DNA of 64,000 nt from Hyphomonas sp. (GCF_017792385.1 NZ_CP051230.1:1550001-1614000), one strand, 5' to 3'. Positions 8,292 to 17,424 are shown, counted from the stretch's first letter. The notes: a model not told the origin generated them from the sequence alone. A program made the numbers and translations.

Positions 8292-9631
8292 TTGGTGCTG
8301 GCCGCCACACCGGCACTGGTTTCTTCCAGCACCAGCGCCAGGGCCTGCTCGGTCGGATACCCATCCGCCACCAGCCCTTTCGATTTCTGGAAGGCCTGCA
8401 GCGCACCCTTGGTCTTGCGTCCCGGAATGCCGTCCACCGTGCCGGCATCGAAGCCCTGTGCATTCAGGGCTGCCTGCAAGGTCCGGATCTGGCTGACCGT
8501 CAGCGGGGTCAGATGGGTCGGCCATGAGGCGACCGGGCCGCGCTGGCCGCCCATTGCGTCGCCGGACAGGCCGACCGCAAAGGCGTAGGAATCGGCATTG
8601 TTGTAGGATTTGAACGCCTTGAAATTGTTGAACAGCAGGTATTTCGGGCCTTCCGCCCCGGCCGGCAGCCACAATTCGGCATAGTTCGCGCCATGGGTAT
8701 CGAAACTGCCGCCGCGCGCGGGCACCAGGCCAGCGGCCATCCAGGTCTCGATGCGGCGCTCATGGCCGTCGGCCAGTCCGAAGTCGAACCCGGTCTTCGC
8801 CAGCACTTCGATGCCCCAGGGCTGGTTGTGGGCATAGCCCGAACTGGCCAGATAGGCGGCGGTGGAGGCCAGCGCGTCGGCTTCGCTGTTCCAGACATCC
8901 TTCTTGCCGTCCCCGTCGAAATCCTGAGCATGGGCCAGATAGGTGGACGGCATGAATTGCGTGTGGCCCATCGCTCCGGCCCAGCCGGCGGTCAGGTGAT
9001 GGCGCTCGGCATGGCCTTCGCCGAGAATGGTCATCAAGGCCAGCAATTCGCGCTCGGCGAGGCTCGTGCGGCGGCCTTCAACCGCCATGTTCGCCAACAC
9101 GTTGGGGGCGTCGAAATCGCCCTTCACGGCGCCAAAACTCGTCTCCATGCCCCAGATGGCCACAATGGCTTCGCGGTCTACGCCATAGGCGGCTTCCAGC
9201 GCATCGAACAGGCCAGGGGAGTCCTGCAGCCGCGCAGCGCCAGACCGGATCCGGCTGTCGCTCATCGGCACACGCAGATAGTCCCAGATCGGCTTGGCGA
9301 ATTCGGCCTGGTCCTCAATTCCCGTCCTTGCGGGCTGGAACGAGGATCCGAGCCACAATTCCAGCGGTGAAATGCCGGCAAGGACCGATTCCACCGTTTC
9401 CCGGTCATGCCCCGCTGCCAGCGCCTTTTCCGAAAAGGCGGCCCGCCACGTATCCATGCCGGCATGGCCGGATGATGCATAGTTGATCGGGCCGGTTTCC
9501 GGTGCCGGCACGGGCGCAGGCCCCGCCACCGGAGGAGCGGCCTGGCCGGAACTCGTTGCACAGGCGGCGACCAGCGCGGTCATCGCGGCGGTGGCAATGA
9601 TGTGGGAGCGCTTCAGCGCAAAACGTGCCAT
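8288..9631 (-). CDS. lytic murein transglycosylase (MltB type) with peptidoglycan-binding domain
   Basis: Cleaves the MurNAc-GlcNAc bond of peptidoglycan to form anhydro ends. From the start at 9631 the 447-residue protein has a lipobox signal (ALVAACATSS). The SLT_2 catalytic domain contains WGMETSFGAVKG with the catalytic Glu, and GWAGAMGHTQFMPSTYL. The last 65 residues or so form a PG_binding_1 domain (TLQAALNAQGFDAGTVDGIPG). A strong AGGAG lies upstream of this ATG. In-frame sequence upstream has no domain and was excluded. The length fits the MltB family. Confidence 0.92.
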   Translation of the reverse strand: MARFALKRSHIIATAAMTALVAACATSSGQAAPPVAGPAPVPAPETGPINYASSGHAGMDTWRAAFSEKALAAGHDRETVESVLAGISPLELWLGSSFQPARTGIEDQAEFAKPIWDYLRVPMSDSRIRSGAARLQDSPGLFDALEAAYGVDREAIVAIWGMETSFGAVKGDFDAPNVLANMAVEGRRTSLAERELLALMTILGEGHAERHHLTAGWAGAMGHTQFMPSTYLAHAQDFDGDGKKDVWNSEADALASTAAYLASSGYAHNQPWGIEVLAKTGFDFGLADGHERRIETWMAAGLVPARGGSFDTHGANYAELWLPAGAEGPKYLLFNNFKAFKSYNNADSYAFAVGLSGDAMGGQRGPVASWPTHLTPLTVSQIRTLQAALNAQGFDAGTVDGIPGRKTKGALQAFQKSKGLVADGYPTEQALALVLEETSAGVAASTN

Positions 9632-9742
9632 TCTTCCTGCTCCTGAAACCGCACGCTCATGACAGCGTGCAATCTTGACTCTTCTCACCGGATTCATTAC
9701 CCGCTCCGCTTTCCAATTTCTTATGATCCACAGGCTAGGCCC

Positions 9743-9868
9743 ATGAAAGTCCGCTCGTCTCTCAAATCGCTCAAGTCGCGCCACCGCGACTGCAAGATCG
9801 TGCGCCGTAAGGGCCGCGTCTACGTCATCAACAAAACTGATCCCCGCTTCAAAGCAAAGCAGGGCTGA
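9743..9868 (+). CDS. rpmJ: ribosomal protein bL36, zinc-less form
   Basis: A 41-residue large-subunit ribosomal protein beginning MKVRSSLKSLKSRHRDCKIV. Only one cysteine (Cys17) of the zinc-binding C/C/C/H set remains. It is therefore the C-minus form that does not depend on zinc, as is usual in alphaproteobacteria. It stands alone, outside the ribosomal operons. Some in-frame sequence extends upstream, but the Met at 9743 matches the conserved family start. Confidence 0.95.
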   Translation: MKVRSSLKSLKSRHRDCKIVRRKGRVYVINKTDPRFKAKQG

Positions 9869-9899
9869 CGCGAACATGAACAGGCAATGAGGCGGGACT

Positions 9900-10508
9900 A
9901 TGGCTGCCAGGATTGCCTTGTTCGACCTCGGGCGCGTGGTTCTCGACTGGGAACCCGCCCGGCTCTACGCGAAGATCATTGATGCCCCGCAGGAACGCGA
10001 AAAGTTCCTGACGGAGATCTGCAACATGACGTGGCACACACGGCATGATGCCGGCGCCAGCTTTGCCGAAAATGCCGACGACCTGATCCGGCAGCACCCG
10101 CAATATGAAGCTGAAATCCGCGCCTGGGGCGAGCGTTGGCTCGAAATGTTCGATGGCTATGTCGACGGCACACCGGAGCTGATGGCCCGACTCGATGCGC
10201 GCCGCGTCCCGCTTTACGCCCTGTCCAACATGCCGTCGGAACCCTGGGACGAAATGCTCACCATTTTCGACGAATTGAACAGGTTCCGGCACGTGGTCGT
10301 GTCCGGCCGTATCGGCATGGTAAAGCCGAGCCCGGAAATCTTCCATCATGCGCTGGACCGGATGGGCGGGCCCGACCCGGATGAGGTCCTGTTCATTGAC
10401 GACAGCCTGCGCAATGTGGAGGCGGCAGGCGCGCTGGGTTTCCGGACCCATCATTTCACCGGCGCCGCCGGGCTGGAACAGGCGCTGACGCAGGAAGGCC
10501 TGCTGTGA
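9900..10508 (+). CDS. HAD-IA family phosphatase (YihX-like)
   Basis: A 202-residue haloacid-dehalogenase-superfamily hydrolase. Motif I is FDLGRVVLDW; the Gly two residues after the nucleophile Asp is typical of the YihX-like subgroup. Motif II is the Ser in VVSGRIGMVKPSPEIF, motif III its Lys, and motif IV is FIDDSLRNVEAAGALG. The substrate is probably a small sugar phosphate or similar, but this cannot be fixed. It follows bL36 by 31 bases and may be cotranscribed with it. Confidence 0.88.
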   Translation: MAARIALFDLGRVVLDWEPARLYAKIIDAPQEREKFLTEICNMTWHTRHDAGASFAENADDLIRQHPQYEAEIRAWGERWLEMFDGYVDGTPELMARLDARRVPLYALSNMPSEPWDEMLTIFDELNRFRHVVVSGRIGMVKPSPEIFHHALDRMGGPDPDEVLFIDDSLRNVEAAGALGFRTHHFTGAAGLEQALTQEGLL

Positions 10509-10556
10509 TGGCAAGCCGGGCTTGCCGCGCCGCACGGGCCGCATAATATCTGACAG

Positions 10557-11087
10557 ATGATAAGAGCGTTCCTCCTGGCTTGCCTGCTCCTTGCGGGCGC
10601 GGCGCATGCCGAGCCCTCGGACGAGATGTTCGAGAAGCTGCGCAATGCGCCGAGCGACAGTGAGGCCAACGACATGGCGCTGGATATCTGGGCATCCTGG
10701 ATGGAATCCGGCTCTCCGACGGTGGATGTCATCATGGAGCGCGGTGTCGATGCCCAGACCGCCGGAGACTTTGAAACGGCGCGGGCCTTCTTCGACCGGG
10801 CCATCCTGATCAAGCCGGACTATCCCGAAGCGTGGAACCGGCGCGCATCCCTGTTTCTGAGAGACGAGAATTATCCTGAAGCCTTGCGCGATCTGAACGA
10901 GACCCTGCGACTCGAACCCCGCCATTTCGGCGCCTGGGCAGGCCTCGGCATGATGTTCGAAAGCATGGGGTCGCCCCAGCACGCCCTGGAAGCGTATCGC
11001 GAGGCGCTGACCATCTATCCCCGCATGCAGCAGGCACTGGCCGCCGAAAAACGCCTGTCGAAGCTGTCGGAAGGCCAGGGCCTTTGA
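10557..11087 (+). CDS. secreted tetratricopeptide-repeat protein
   Basis: A 176-residue protein with a signal peptide (MIRAFLLACLLLAGAAHA). At least three TPR units run from about residue 63 to 165, for example AGDFETARAFFDRAILIKPDYPEAW (residues about 69-93), so it is a periplasmic protein-interaction scaffold. There is no enzymatic motif and no partner is evident. The stop overlaps a possible TTG start of the next gene, suggesting an operon with the alpha/beta hydrolase. Confidence 0.82.
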   Translation: MIRAFLLACLLLAGAAHAEPSDEMFEKLRNAPSDSEANDMALDIWASWMESGSPTVDVIMERGVDAQTAGDFETARAFFDRAILIKPDYPEAWNRRASLFLRDENYPEALRDLNETLRLEPRHFGAWAGLGMMFESMGSPQHALEAYREALTIYPRMQQALAAEKRLSKLSEGQGL

Positions 11088-11092
11088 GGCGC

Positions 11093-12034
11093 ATGCTGAC
11101 GGCAACCGCTCTCGGACTGTGCGCGCTCGGAACGGGCGCCTGCGTGACCAGCGCTGCCTACAAGACGCGGGTCGAGACGGCGCACCCGCCGATCGGGCAG
11201 ATGGTGCCGGTGGAGGAGTCTGCGGTTCATGTGATCCGGAAAGGGGAGGCAGGCCCGCCGGTCCTGATGATCCATGGGGCCAGTGCCAATGCCCGCGAGT
11301 TCACCTGGACCCTCGCGCCCCAACTGTCAGACTCGCACCGCGTGCTGATGGCCGACCGGCCGGGACATGGCTATTCCGCGCGTCCCGACAATGCGCAGGA
11401 TCTGGGGGTCCAGGCCGCGCAAATGGCCGGTGTGCTGGACGCGCTTGCGCCCGGGGAGAAGGCCGTGATCGTGGGCCATTCCTTCGGCGGGGCGGTCGCG
11501 CTGCGTATGGCGCTGGACCGTCCGGACCTTGTCAGCGGGCTCGTCCTGCTGGCACCCGTCACCCATGACTGGGGCGGCGGCGGTCATGCCTGGTACAATT
11601 CCTTTGCAGCGCCGCCCCTGGTCGGTCCGGTCTTCAGTCAGCTTGTGCCGCTCGTCGGGCCGGGTCAGTTGGGCAATGGCATCAATGACGTGTTCGACCC
11701 AGCACCTGTGCCCGCCGGCTATTCGGAGAAATCGGCAATTGGCCTGTTGTTCCGGCCGCGGAATTTCCGGGCGAATGCGCGCGATGTGAAGGCATTGCAG
11801 GACCAGCTTGCCGAACAGTCCGCGCGGTATGGACGTCTGAATGTACCGATCATCGTGTTTTCCGGCAGTGGCGATACGGTGATTTCGCCCCGGCTTCATG
11901 TCGGCCAGCTGAAACAGCAGGTCGATGTCGATCTCGTTATCCTGCCGCATGAAGGGCACATGCCACACCATGGCGAGGGCGAAGCTGTTGCCGACGCCAT
12001 TCGCCGTCTGGCCAGCGGCGGAAACTCCCGCTAA
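11093..12034 (+). CDS. alpha/beta hydrolase, lipoprotein-type
   Basis: A 313-residue serine hydrolase. The leader MLTATALGLCALGTGAC looks like a lipobox signal. The fold is marked by VLMIHGASANAREF (oxyanion HG), the nucleophile elbow VGHSFGG, an acid near SGSGDTVISP and the catalytic His in HEGHMPHHG. The substrate is unknown; esterase or epoxide-hydrolase-like activity is possible. A TTG at 11084 overlapping the previous stop would add three residues. I preferred the ATG, which has GAGG just upstream. Confidence 0.85.
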   Translation: MLTATALGLCALGTGACVTSAAYKTRVETAHPPIGQMVPVEESAVHVIRKGEAGPPVLMIHGASANAREFTWTLAPQLSDSHRVLMADRPGHGYSARPDNAQDLGVQAAQMAGVLDALAPGEKAVIVGHSFGGAVALRMALDRPDLVSGLVLLAPVTHDWGGGGHAWYNSFAAPPLVGPVFSQLVPLVGPGQLGNGINDVFDPAPVPAGYSEKSAIGLLFRPRNFRANARDVKALQDQLAEQSARYGRLNVPIIVFSGSGDTVISPRLHVGQLKQQVDVDLVILPHEGHMPHHGEGEAVADAIRRLASGGNSR

Positions 12035-12075
12035 GACGCGCCTTCTTTTCCGAACCCATTTCCAAGGAGCCTCTC

Positions 12076-12339
12076 ATGGACGACGACGCCTCGATCACCC
12101 ATCTCACCGAAGCGACCCGCGAAAAGCTCCGCCAGACCGTCGCCAAGATCGAGCGTCTGGAAGAGGAGAAGAAAGAGGTCGCCGAACAGATCAAGGAAAT
12201 CTACGCCGAAGCCAAGGCGTTCGGGTTCGACACCAAGGCGCTGCGCCAGGTGATCAAGCTGCGCAAGGTCGATAAGGCCGAGCGCGAAGAGCAGGAAATG
12301 GTGCTCGACACCTACCTGCTGGCTCTGGGCGAAGCCTGA
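12076..12339 (+). CDS. GapR-like nucleoid protein, DUF2312 family
   Basis: An 87-residue protein, almost wholly helical, starting after a clear AAGGAG site. The body LRQTVAKIERLEEEKKEV followed by IKEIYAEAKAFGFDTKALRQV is the DUF2312 signature. The founding member, GapR of Caulobacter, binds overtwisted AT-rich DNA ahead of replication and transcription forks. The family assignment is strong; the same cellular role is inferred. It stands alone between the hydrolase and a conserved hypothetical gene. Confidence 0.92.
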   Translation: MDDDASITHLTEATREKLRQTVAKIERLEEEKKEVAEQIKEIYAEAKAFGFDTKALRQVIKLRKVDKAEREEQEMVLDTYLLALGEA

Positions 12340-12381
12340 GCCGGTTTGCCTCGACGGCATTAATCGCCATATTCTCTGCCC

Positions 12382-12912
12382 ATGGGCCGAGATGTCGACG
12401 AACGGAAGAAACGCGCCGCGCTTCGCAAATTGCGGAAGGCGGCGGCGTTGGCCGAGCAGGGGCTCGGTCCGCCCCTGTCCGATTGGGAGAAGCAGTTTCT
12501 CGAAGAGGTCGAGGAACGCATCGAGACCTATGGGTCCGCCTTTGCCGATCCCCTGAAGGGAAGTGACGGAGAGGCCCTGTCCAGCCTGCAGCAGATCAAG
12601 CTGAAGGAAATCGACAAGAAAGCCCGCGGCAAGGGCCGGTCCGGGTTTGGGTCCGGCAGGAAGAAACCGGGCGGCTTCAACAAGCGGCCGGCCCCGCGCG
12701 TGCGCCAGCTGGATGATGACATTGCCGAAGACATGCCGGAAACCGCGCCGGAGCCGCCGGAGCCGCCGGTGCGCAGTGCGCCAAAATTGGTCAGGGCGTC
12801 CGACCTGAAACCGGCCACGCCCGATACGCCGGCATCTGAAACGCAGAATGCCCCGACCGAACGCCCGCGTCCGGCATTCCGGGTCATCGACGGGGGAAAA
12901 CAGGACGAATAG
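12382..12912 (+). CDS. conserved hypothetical protein, basic/Pro-rich
   Basis: A 176-residue soluble protein. The first 80 residues are charged and helical (DERKKRAALRKLRKAAALAE). A Lys/Gly/Arg-rich segment follows (KKARGKGRSGFGSGRKKPGG), then an acidic Pro/Glu-rich tail. There is no recognised domain, signal peptide or membrane segment. The basic patch could bind nucleic acid, but that is only a composition-based guess. It lies 42 bases after the GapR-like gene on the same strand. Confidence 0.65.
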   Translation: MGRDVDERKKRAALRKLRKAAALAEQGLGPPLSDWEKQFLEEVEERIETYGSAFADPLKGSDGEALSSLQQIKLKEIDKKARGKGRSGFGSGRKKPGGFNKRPAPRVRQLDDDIAEDMPETAPEPPEPPVRSAPKLVRASDLKPATPDTPASETQNAPTERPRPAFRVIDGGKQDE

Positions 12913-12973
12913 ACCCGAAAGCGGCGTTCGTGCGTATAGGATTGCGTATCCCGGAACAGGAAGGACATCCCGC

Positions 12974-13834
12974 ATGAAGACTGTCGTAATCACCGGCGCA
13001 TCAACCGGCATCGGCGCGGCGACCGCTCTCTATCTCGCCAAGCATGGCTGGTGCGTCTATGCGGGCGTGCGCAAACAGGCTGATGCAGAAGGCCTGTCGG
13101 CCCGTTCGGAGGGTGACATCCGACCGCTTATCCTGGATGTGACCCGGCAGGACCAGGTCGACGCAGCCGTCGAGATCGTGGCCCGGGCGCTCGAAGGCAG
13201 GACGCTGACGGGCCTCGTCAACAATGCGGGTATCGCGAATATGGGGCCGCTCGCGATCCAGCCGCTCGATGACTTCAAGGCGCATTTCGATGTCAACGTA
13301 TTCGGCCTCCTGCGCGCCTCTCAGGCATTCGCGCCGCTATTGGGCATGGACCGGGACCGTGAGGGGGCCCCTGGCCGGATCGTGAACATCACCAGTGTGG
13401 GCGGGCGGATTTCCGCGCCGTTTCTCGGCGCCTACACCGCCACCAAGCATGCAGTGGAAGCGATGACGGATTCCCTGCGGCGCGAACTCGTCATCTTCGG
13501 GATTGACGCGATCGCCATCGGGCCGGGGTCCGTCAAAACGCCGATCTGGGACAAGGCAGAAGAGGCAAACTCGGATGGCCCCTATGCCGGCAGTGCCTGG
13601 TCGGACGCGCTGGAGCAGTTTGAACAGGTCATGCTGAAGGGCGGACGGGACGGCCTGCCGCCGGAGCAGATCGCCAAAGTGGTCGAGATCGCACTGGAGG
13701 ATGCCACGCCGCGGGCACGGTATTCGCCGGTCCCGAACAAGCTGACCAATTGGTACATTCCCACCCTGTTGCCAAAGCGGATGCTGGACGGCGTGTTCTG
13801 GAAACGGTTCGGCCTGAAGAAGCCGGGTAAGTAA
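12974..13834 (+). CDS. short-chain dehydrogenase/reductase
   Basis: A 286-residue classical SDR. It has the cofactor motif TGASTGIG at residues 7-14, NNAG at about 82, the catalytic Ser in NITSVGG and the YxxxK in YTATK. The C-terminal extension after residue 240 (NWYIPTLLPKRMLDGVFW) is hydrophobic and could touch the membrane. The substrate is unknown. The start at 12974 puts the Rossmann motif at the usual position; longer in-frame sequence overlaps the preceding gene. Confidence 0.9.
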   Translation: MKTVVITGASTGIGAATALYLAKHGWCVYAGVRKQADAEGLSARSEGDIRPLILDVTRQDQVDAAVEIVARALEGRTLTGLVNNAGIANMGPLAIQPLDDFKAHFDVNVFGLLRASQAFAPLLGMDRDREGAPGRIVNITSVGGRISAPFLGAYTATKHAVEAMTDSLRRELVIFGIDAIAIGPGSVKTPIWDKAEEANSDGPYAGSAWSDALEQFEQVMLKGGRDGLPPEQIAKVVEIALEDATPRARYSPVPNKLTNWYIPTLLPKRMLDGVFWKRFGLKKPGK

Positions 13835-13911
13835 ATTTTCCCGCAGGCATTGACGGACCGCGCGGAAAGCGCGCGCATTCTCCCGAAAACAAAAACGGGA
13901 GGAATACGGAC

Positions 13912-14787
13912 ATGGCCAATCTGGACGGCAAGGTTGCCATCATAACGGGGGGTGCCAGCGGCATCGGTCTGGCAGGGGTCGAGACATTTGTCGCGGCCGG
14001 GGCGAAAGTGGTCGCCGGCGACATTCAGGATGAAAAGGGCGCGGCCCTGCAAACCCGGTTCGGGGACGACAAGGTCCTGTTTGTCCATTGCGACGTGACC
14101 GACATGGCTCAGCTGGAAGGCATCATGAGCCAGACGGTCGACCATTTCGGCCGGCTCGACATTCTCTGGAACAATGCCGGACATGGCGGGACGCCCGACA
14201 GCGTGGAAGAGCTTGATCTGGACGCTTATGACCAGACCATGTCGCTGTTGCTGAAACAGGTGTTTGCCGGGACCAAATTTGCCGTGCCCCACATGAAGGA
14301 ACGCGGCGGGTCGATCATCAACACATCCTCGATCAGCGCAATTTGCGCAGGCTATGCGCCGATCACTTATTCCGTGGCCAAGAAAGGCGTTGCCCATTTC
14401 TCGAAACTCGCCGCCGCGGAACTGTCCAAATACGGCATTCGCGTCAATGCGGTCCTGCCGGGTTTCATCGCAACGTCGATCTTCGGGGCTTCGCTGGGCT
14501 TGCCGCGCGAACAGGCCGACCAGATGGCGGCCATGCTGGTCGAAGCCGGTGGCAGCATGCAGCCGGCCGGCCGGGTCGGGAAAGGCGAGGACATTGCCGA
14601 GATGGCGGCGTTCCTGGCCTCGGATGCGGCCGGGTTCATCACCGGGGGCGAATTCCTGGTCGATGGCGGGATGACTGTCGGGCCGCGCCATTCCTGGGAC
14701 GAAACCGCAGGCGGGCCTCTGCTGGACGCGCTGGGCATCACGCCGGAACAGGCTGAACAGATGCGCACACAAATGAACAGCCAGTGA
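13912..14787 (+). CDS. short-chain dehydrogenase/reductase
   Basis: A 291-residue classical SDR with TGGASGIG near the N-terminus, NNAGHGG, catalytic Ser in NTSSIS, YSVAKKG and the C-terminal GGEFLVDGGMTVGPR typical of FabG-like enzymes. A good ribosome binding site (GGGAGGAA) precedes the ATG. It is 77 bases after another SDR gene, and the two may share a pathway. The physiological substrate cannot be inferred. Confidence 0.9.
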   Translation: MANLDGKVAIITGGASGIGLAGVETFVAAGAKVVAGDIQDEKGAALQTRFGDDKVLFVHCDVTDMAQLEGIMSQTVDHFGRLDILWNNAGHGGTPDSVEELDLDAYDQTMSLLLKQVFAGTKFAVPHMKERGGSIINTSSISAICAGYAPITYSVAKKGVAHFSKLAAAELSKYGIRVNAVLPGFIATSIFGASLGLPREQADQMAAMLVEAGGSMQPAGRVGKGEDIAEMAAFLASDAAGFITGGEFLVDGGMTVGPRHSWDETAGGPLLDALGITPEQAEQMRTQMNSQ

Positions 14788-14800
14788 AACGGTTTGAACG

Positions 14801-15088
14801 CTAGCGATCTTCCCGGAGCGTTTCGAGACCAGGCAGGGATTCGACCTTCTGCAGAAGGGCGCGCAGCGATTTGGCACGTGCGACGGGACGTCCCCGTTCG
14901 TCCGCTATCACAAAGCCGGTTTTTGACTTACTGAGAGGGAACCGGCGCCAATGGGCGCGCGTCCTGAAGATCCATATCTGGTCGGGTTCGCGTCCGGATG
15001 CGGCCCAGCCGGTCCACATGTGGCCGACGGGCAGGTCTCGCCACAGGCGGTCGATTTCCTCTAGTTCGGAAGGCGTAAAACAGCCCAT
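14801..15088 (-). CDS. small hypothetical protein
   Basis: A 95-residue soluble protein (MGCFTPSELEEIDRLWRDLP...). It has an aromatic core (GHMWTGW, DQIWIFRTRAHWRRF) and the stretch KTGFVIADERGRPVARAKSL, which looks like genuine protein. No family is recognised. Its ATG overlaps the ATG of the divergent DMT transporter gene within CATG, so neither gene has a private promoter region between them. Confidence 0.6.
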   Translation of the reverse strand: MGCFTPSELEEIDRLWRDLPVGHMWTGWAASGREPDQIWIFRTRAHWRRFPLSKSKTGFVIADERGRPVARAKSLRALLQKVESLPGLETLREDR

Positions 15089-16040
15089 GGTATCTCGCCC
15101 CGGTCAAACGCGTCCTCAAGACCTAGAGCCCGTTGCGGCGCCGCGCAACATCGAGGGCGCGCTATGGATGCTGGCTTCCGGGGCCACGTTCACGGTCTTC
15201 CTGACCCTTTCCAAGCTGCAATCGGCCAGTTTCGATCCGGGGTTTCTGGCGTTCTGGCGGTCCGGTGTGGCGCTGATCGTCGTGCTGCCGATCATATTCC
15301 AGCAGGGGCTCGGCATCATGAAGGTCCACCAGCCGGGCCTGATCTTCCTGCGCAGCCTGTTCGGCACATTTGGTTTCGCGCTGGGCTTCTATGCCGTGTC
15401 TGACGCGGTCGGCCTGCCGCTGTCGGAATTCAACGCGATCAGCTTTTCGCGCGCCCTGTTCGTGACATTGCTGGCGGCCCTGCTGCTCAAGGAGCGGGTG
15501 GGGCCGCACCGGTGGGGGGCAACGCTTGCCGGGGCGGTCGGGGTGATGATCATGATGCAGCCCCATCTCGGAATCAGCATGGGCATGGCGCTGGCCCTCG
15601 GCGCGGCATTCTGCCTGGCGGGGGCGATCACGCTCGTGAAATCCCTGACACGGCTGCACCGTCCGGTCACGTTGCTGATCTGGGCGAACTTGCTTTCATC
15701 CATCATGCTGTTGCCATTGGCCATCATGAAATGGCCGGACGTGGCACCCAGTTTTCAGGATTGGGCCTGGATCGGGCTGATGGGTGTTTGTGGCGTGACG
15801 GGGCAGTATTTCTATATTCGCGGCATGAGCGTCGGCGACGCGTCTTTCCTGTCACCCATCGACTATATGCGGCTGCCCATGGCGGCCATCGTCGACTGGG
15901 GGCTGTTCAAGGCGCTGCCGGGCACCTGGACCTGGGTCGGGACCATCATCATTGTCGGGGCCACGCTGTATATCACCTTGCGGGAGCAGCGGCTGTATTC
16001 GGCGGCCAAGAGTTCCGCCGCCCAGCCGCCGGAGCCTTGA
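15087..16040 (+). CDS. EamA/DMT-family transporter
   Basis: A 317-residue inner-membrane protein with about ten hydrophobic segments in two EamA repeats. Typical pieces are FWRSGVALIVVLPI, FLRSLFGTFGFALGFYAV, FVTLLAALLLKERVG, and in the second repeat FLSPIDYMRLPMAAIVDW. Members export amino acids or other small metabolites; the substrate here is unknown. The start at 15087 retains a full first segment; a Met at 15168 would truncate it. It converges with dsbB. Confidence 0.85.
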   Translation: MVSRPGQTRPQDLEPVAAPRNIEGALWMLASGATFTVFLTLSKLQSASFDPGFLAFWRSGVALIVVLPIIFQQGLGIMKVHQPGLIFLRSLFGTFGFALGFYAVSDAVGLPLSEFNAISFSRALFVTLLAALLLKERVGPHRWGATLAGAVGVMIMMQPHLGISMGMALALGAAFCLAGAITLVKSLTRLHRPVTLLIWANLLSSIMLLPLAIMKWPDVAPSFQDWAWIGLMGVCGVTGQYFYIRGMSVGDASFLSPIDYMRLPMAAIVDWGLFKALPGTWTWVGTIIIVGATLYITLREQRLYSAAKSSAAQPPEP

Positions 16041-16046
16041 TGGCGA

Positions 16047-16577
16047 TCAGTCGGCGACGGGAGCTGGCTCCGAACCCCGGAACGTGGCGCCTGCGGCCAC
16101 GAAGCTGAGCACGGCCAGGACAGCCGCGGCAACGCCGTTCCAGCCCGCCATGGACAGGCCGAGGATGCGGAAGGGCGCATCGGTGCAGGACGGTACATGC
16201 ATCGGCTTGCTGAAATCCTGAATTGCCAGCGGGTCGATCGGCCCTTCGCCTGCGCACCCTTCCGGCGGCGGCAACAGGCCCCATTCCACGCCGGAATGAT
16301 AGAAGGCGACAATGACGCCGACGATGAAGACCAGGCCGATCATCATGTTCAGCGCGACCAGGAACCGGCGGTTCGGCCGCCAGCGCCACAGGACAAGGCC
16401 GGTCAGGGTCATCGCGATCAGGGCCCAATAGACCTCCCGCTGACGCAGGCATAGCGGGCAGGGGGCGAGGCCGCCAAACTGCTCGAAGGCATGCGCGGCC
16501 GCCAGCATGAAGGCAGAGACCGCGACAGCGACCACCGGCCATTTCCAGTCCTTGAGGAGCGATTTCACGAAATCCAT
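16047..16577 (-). CDS. dsbB: disulfide bond formation protein B
   Basis: A 176-residue inner-membrane quinone reductase that reoxidises DsbA. It has four hydrophobic segments, the first redox pair in APCPLCLRQREVYW (CxxC, residues about 40-43) and a second periplasmic cysteine pair spread over EGCAGEG and VPSCTDAP. The conserved Arg follows the first pair as expected for DsbB. It lies 65 bases downstream of the exoD-like gene on the same strand, possibly an operon. Confidence 0.92.
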   Translation of the reverse strand: MDFVKSLLKDWKWPVVAVAVSAFMLAAAHAFEQFGGLAPCPLCLRQREVYWALIAMTLTGLVLWRWRPNRRFLVALNMMIGLVFIVGVIVAFYHSGVEWGLLPPPEGCAGEGPIDPLAIQDFSKPMHVPSCTDAPFRILGLSMAGWNGVAAAVLAVLSFVAAGATFRGSEPAPVAD

Positions 16578-16642
16578 GAGTCAGCTAAAGCCGTGCAGCG
16601 CCATTCCCACAATGCGGCGCAAGGTCACTTTCGCGTTATGGC

Positions 16643-17248
16643 TCATCCAAACAGGCTGACGGCACCGAACATGACCGCGCCGATCAGGCCGCTGACCCAG
16701 GCTGTCCCGATGACCAGGCCGGCGATCACCATCAGGCCGTCCTTCTGCATCAGACCGAAAGAGGCGATGGCCACAGCGAAGCCCGGCACAGTGTTGGTCA
16801 TGGGCAGGGGCACGAGAATGGACGCGCAGAACACACACAGGAACAGGCCGATCACGCGTTCGGACCGCTTTCCCGTGATCACCGTGAAGCGCGGGCGAAC
16901 AATCCGCTCGATCCAGCCGAGCCATTTGCGTCCGCCAGCCGCCATCTGGGTCAGGCCCTTGCGGTCAATCTTCCGATTGCCCAGCTTGTCCGGCATCCAG
17001 GGCTGTTCCCGGCCCATCGCCATTTGCGCCGCCAGCGCCATCATGGGCAGCGAGACCACTTGCGGCACGCCATAGAGAAACGGAATGCAGCAGGGCAGGG
17101 CGAGCAGGAACAGGCCCGCGCCGAACGCGCTTTCATCCAGTTGGTCAAAGATGGCGCGCAGCGAAAACCCGTCTTCCGGCGCACGCTCGGCGAGGGACTC
17201 AATCGTTTGCAGCAGCGTTTTGTCGGTGGGAATTGCGGTGGAGGTCAT
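16643..17248 (-). CDS. exoD: ExoD family membrane protein
   Basis: A 201-residue membrane protein with several hydrophobic segments and the ExoD-family stretches LLALPCCIPFLYGVPQV and LPMTNTVPGFAVAIASFGLMQKD (the latter about residues 148-170). ExoD was first linked to exopolysaccharide production and alkali tolerance in Sinorhizobium; the molecular function is unresolved. The length is normal. The start ATG at 17248 has no strong ribosome site but no alternative preserves the N-terminal helices. Confidence 0.85.
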   Translation of the reverse strand: MTSTAIPTDKTLLQTIESLAERAPEDGFSLRAIFDQLDESAFGAGLFLLALPCCIPFLYGVPQVVSLPMMALAAQMAMGREQPWMPDKLGNRKIDRKGLTQMAAGGRKWLGWIERIVRPRFTVITGKRSERVIGLFLCVFCASILVPLPMTNTVPGFAVAIASFGLMQKDGLMVIAGLVIGTAWVSGLIGAVMFGAVSLFG

Positions 17249-17337
17249 GCTTTAGCTGTTAGATGTCTTTGATCCCGGCGTCGAGTAGATTGACACGGGC
17301 CCCGGCAATGCGGCAGGAGAAGCGCTCCCTGCAAAGG

Positions 17338-17424
17338 GCCTCTGTGGCGGAATTGGTAGACGCGACGGATTCAAAATCCGTTTCTGGTGACAGAGTGCCG
17401 GTTCGAGTCCGGCCAGAGGTACCA
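17338..17424 (+). tRNA. tRNA-Leu(CAA)
   Basis: An 87-base tRNA with encoded CCA. The acceptor stem GCCTCTG pairs with CAGAGGT (one G-U). The D-loop contains GGAATTGGTAGAC, the anticodon loop TTCAAAA gives anticodon CAA, a long variable arm follows as expected for leucine, and the T arm is GCCGGTTCGAGTCCGGC. It sits alone between exoD and the glycan locus. Confidence 0.96.
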
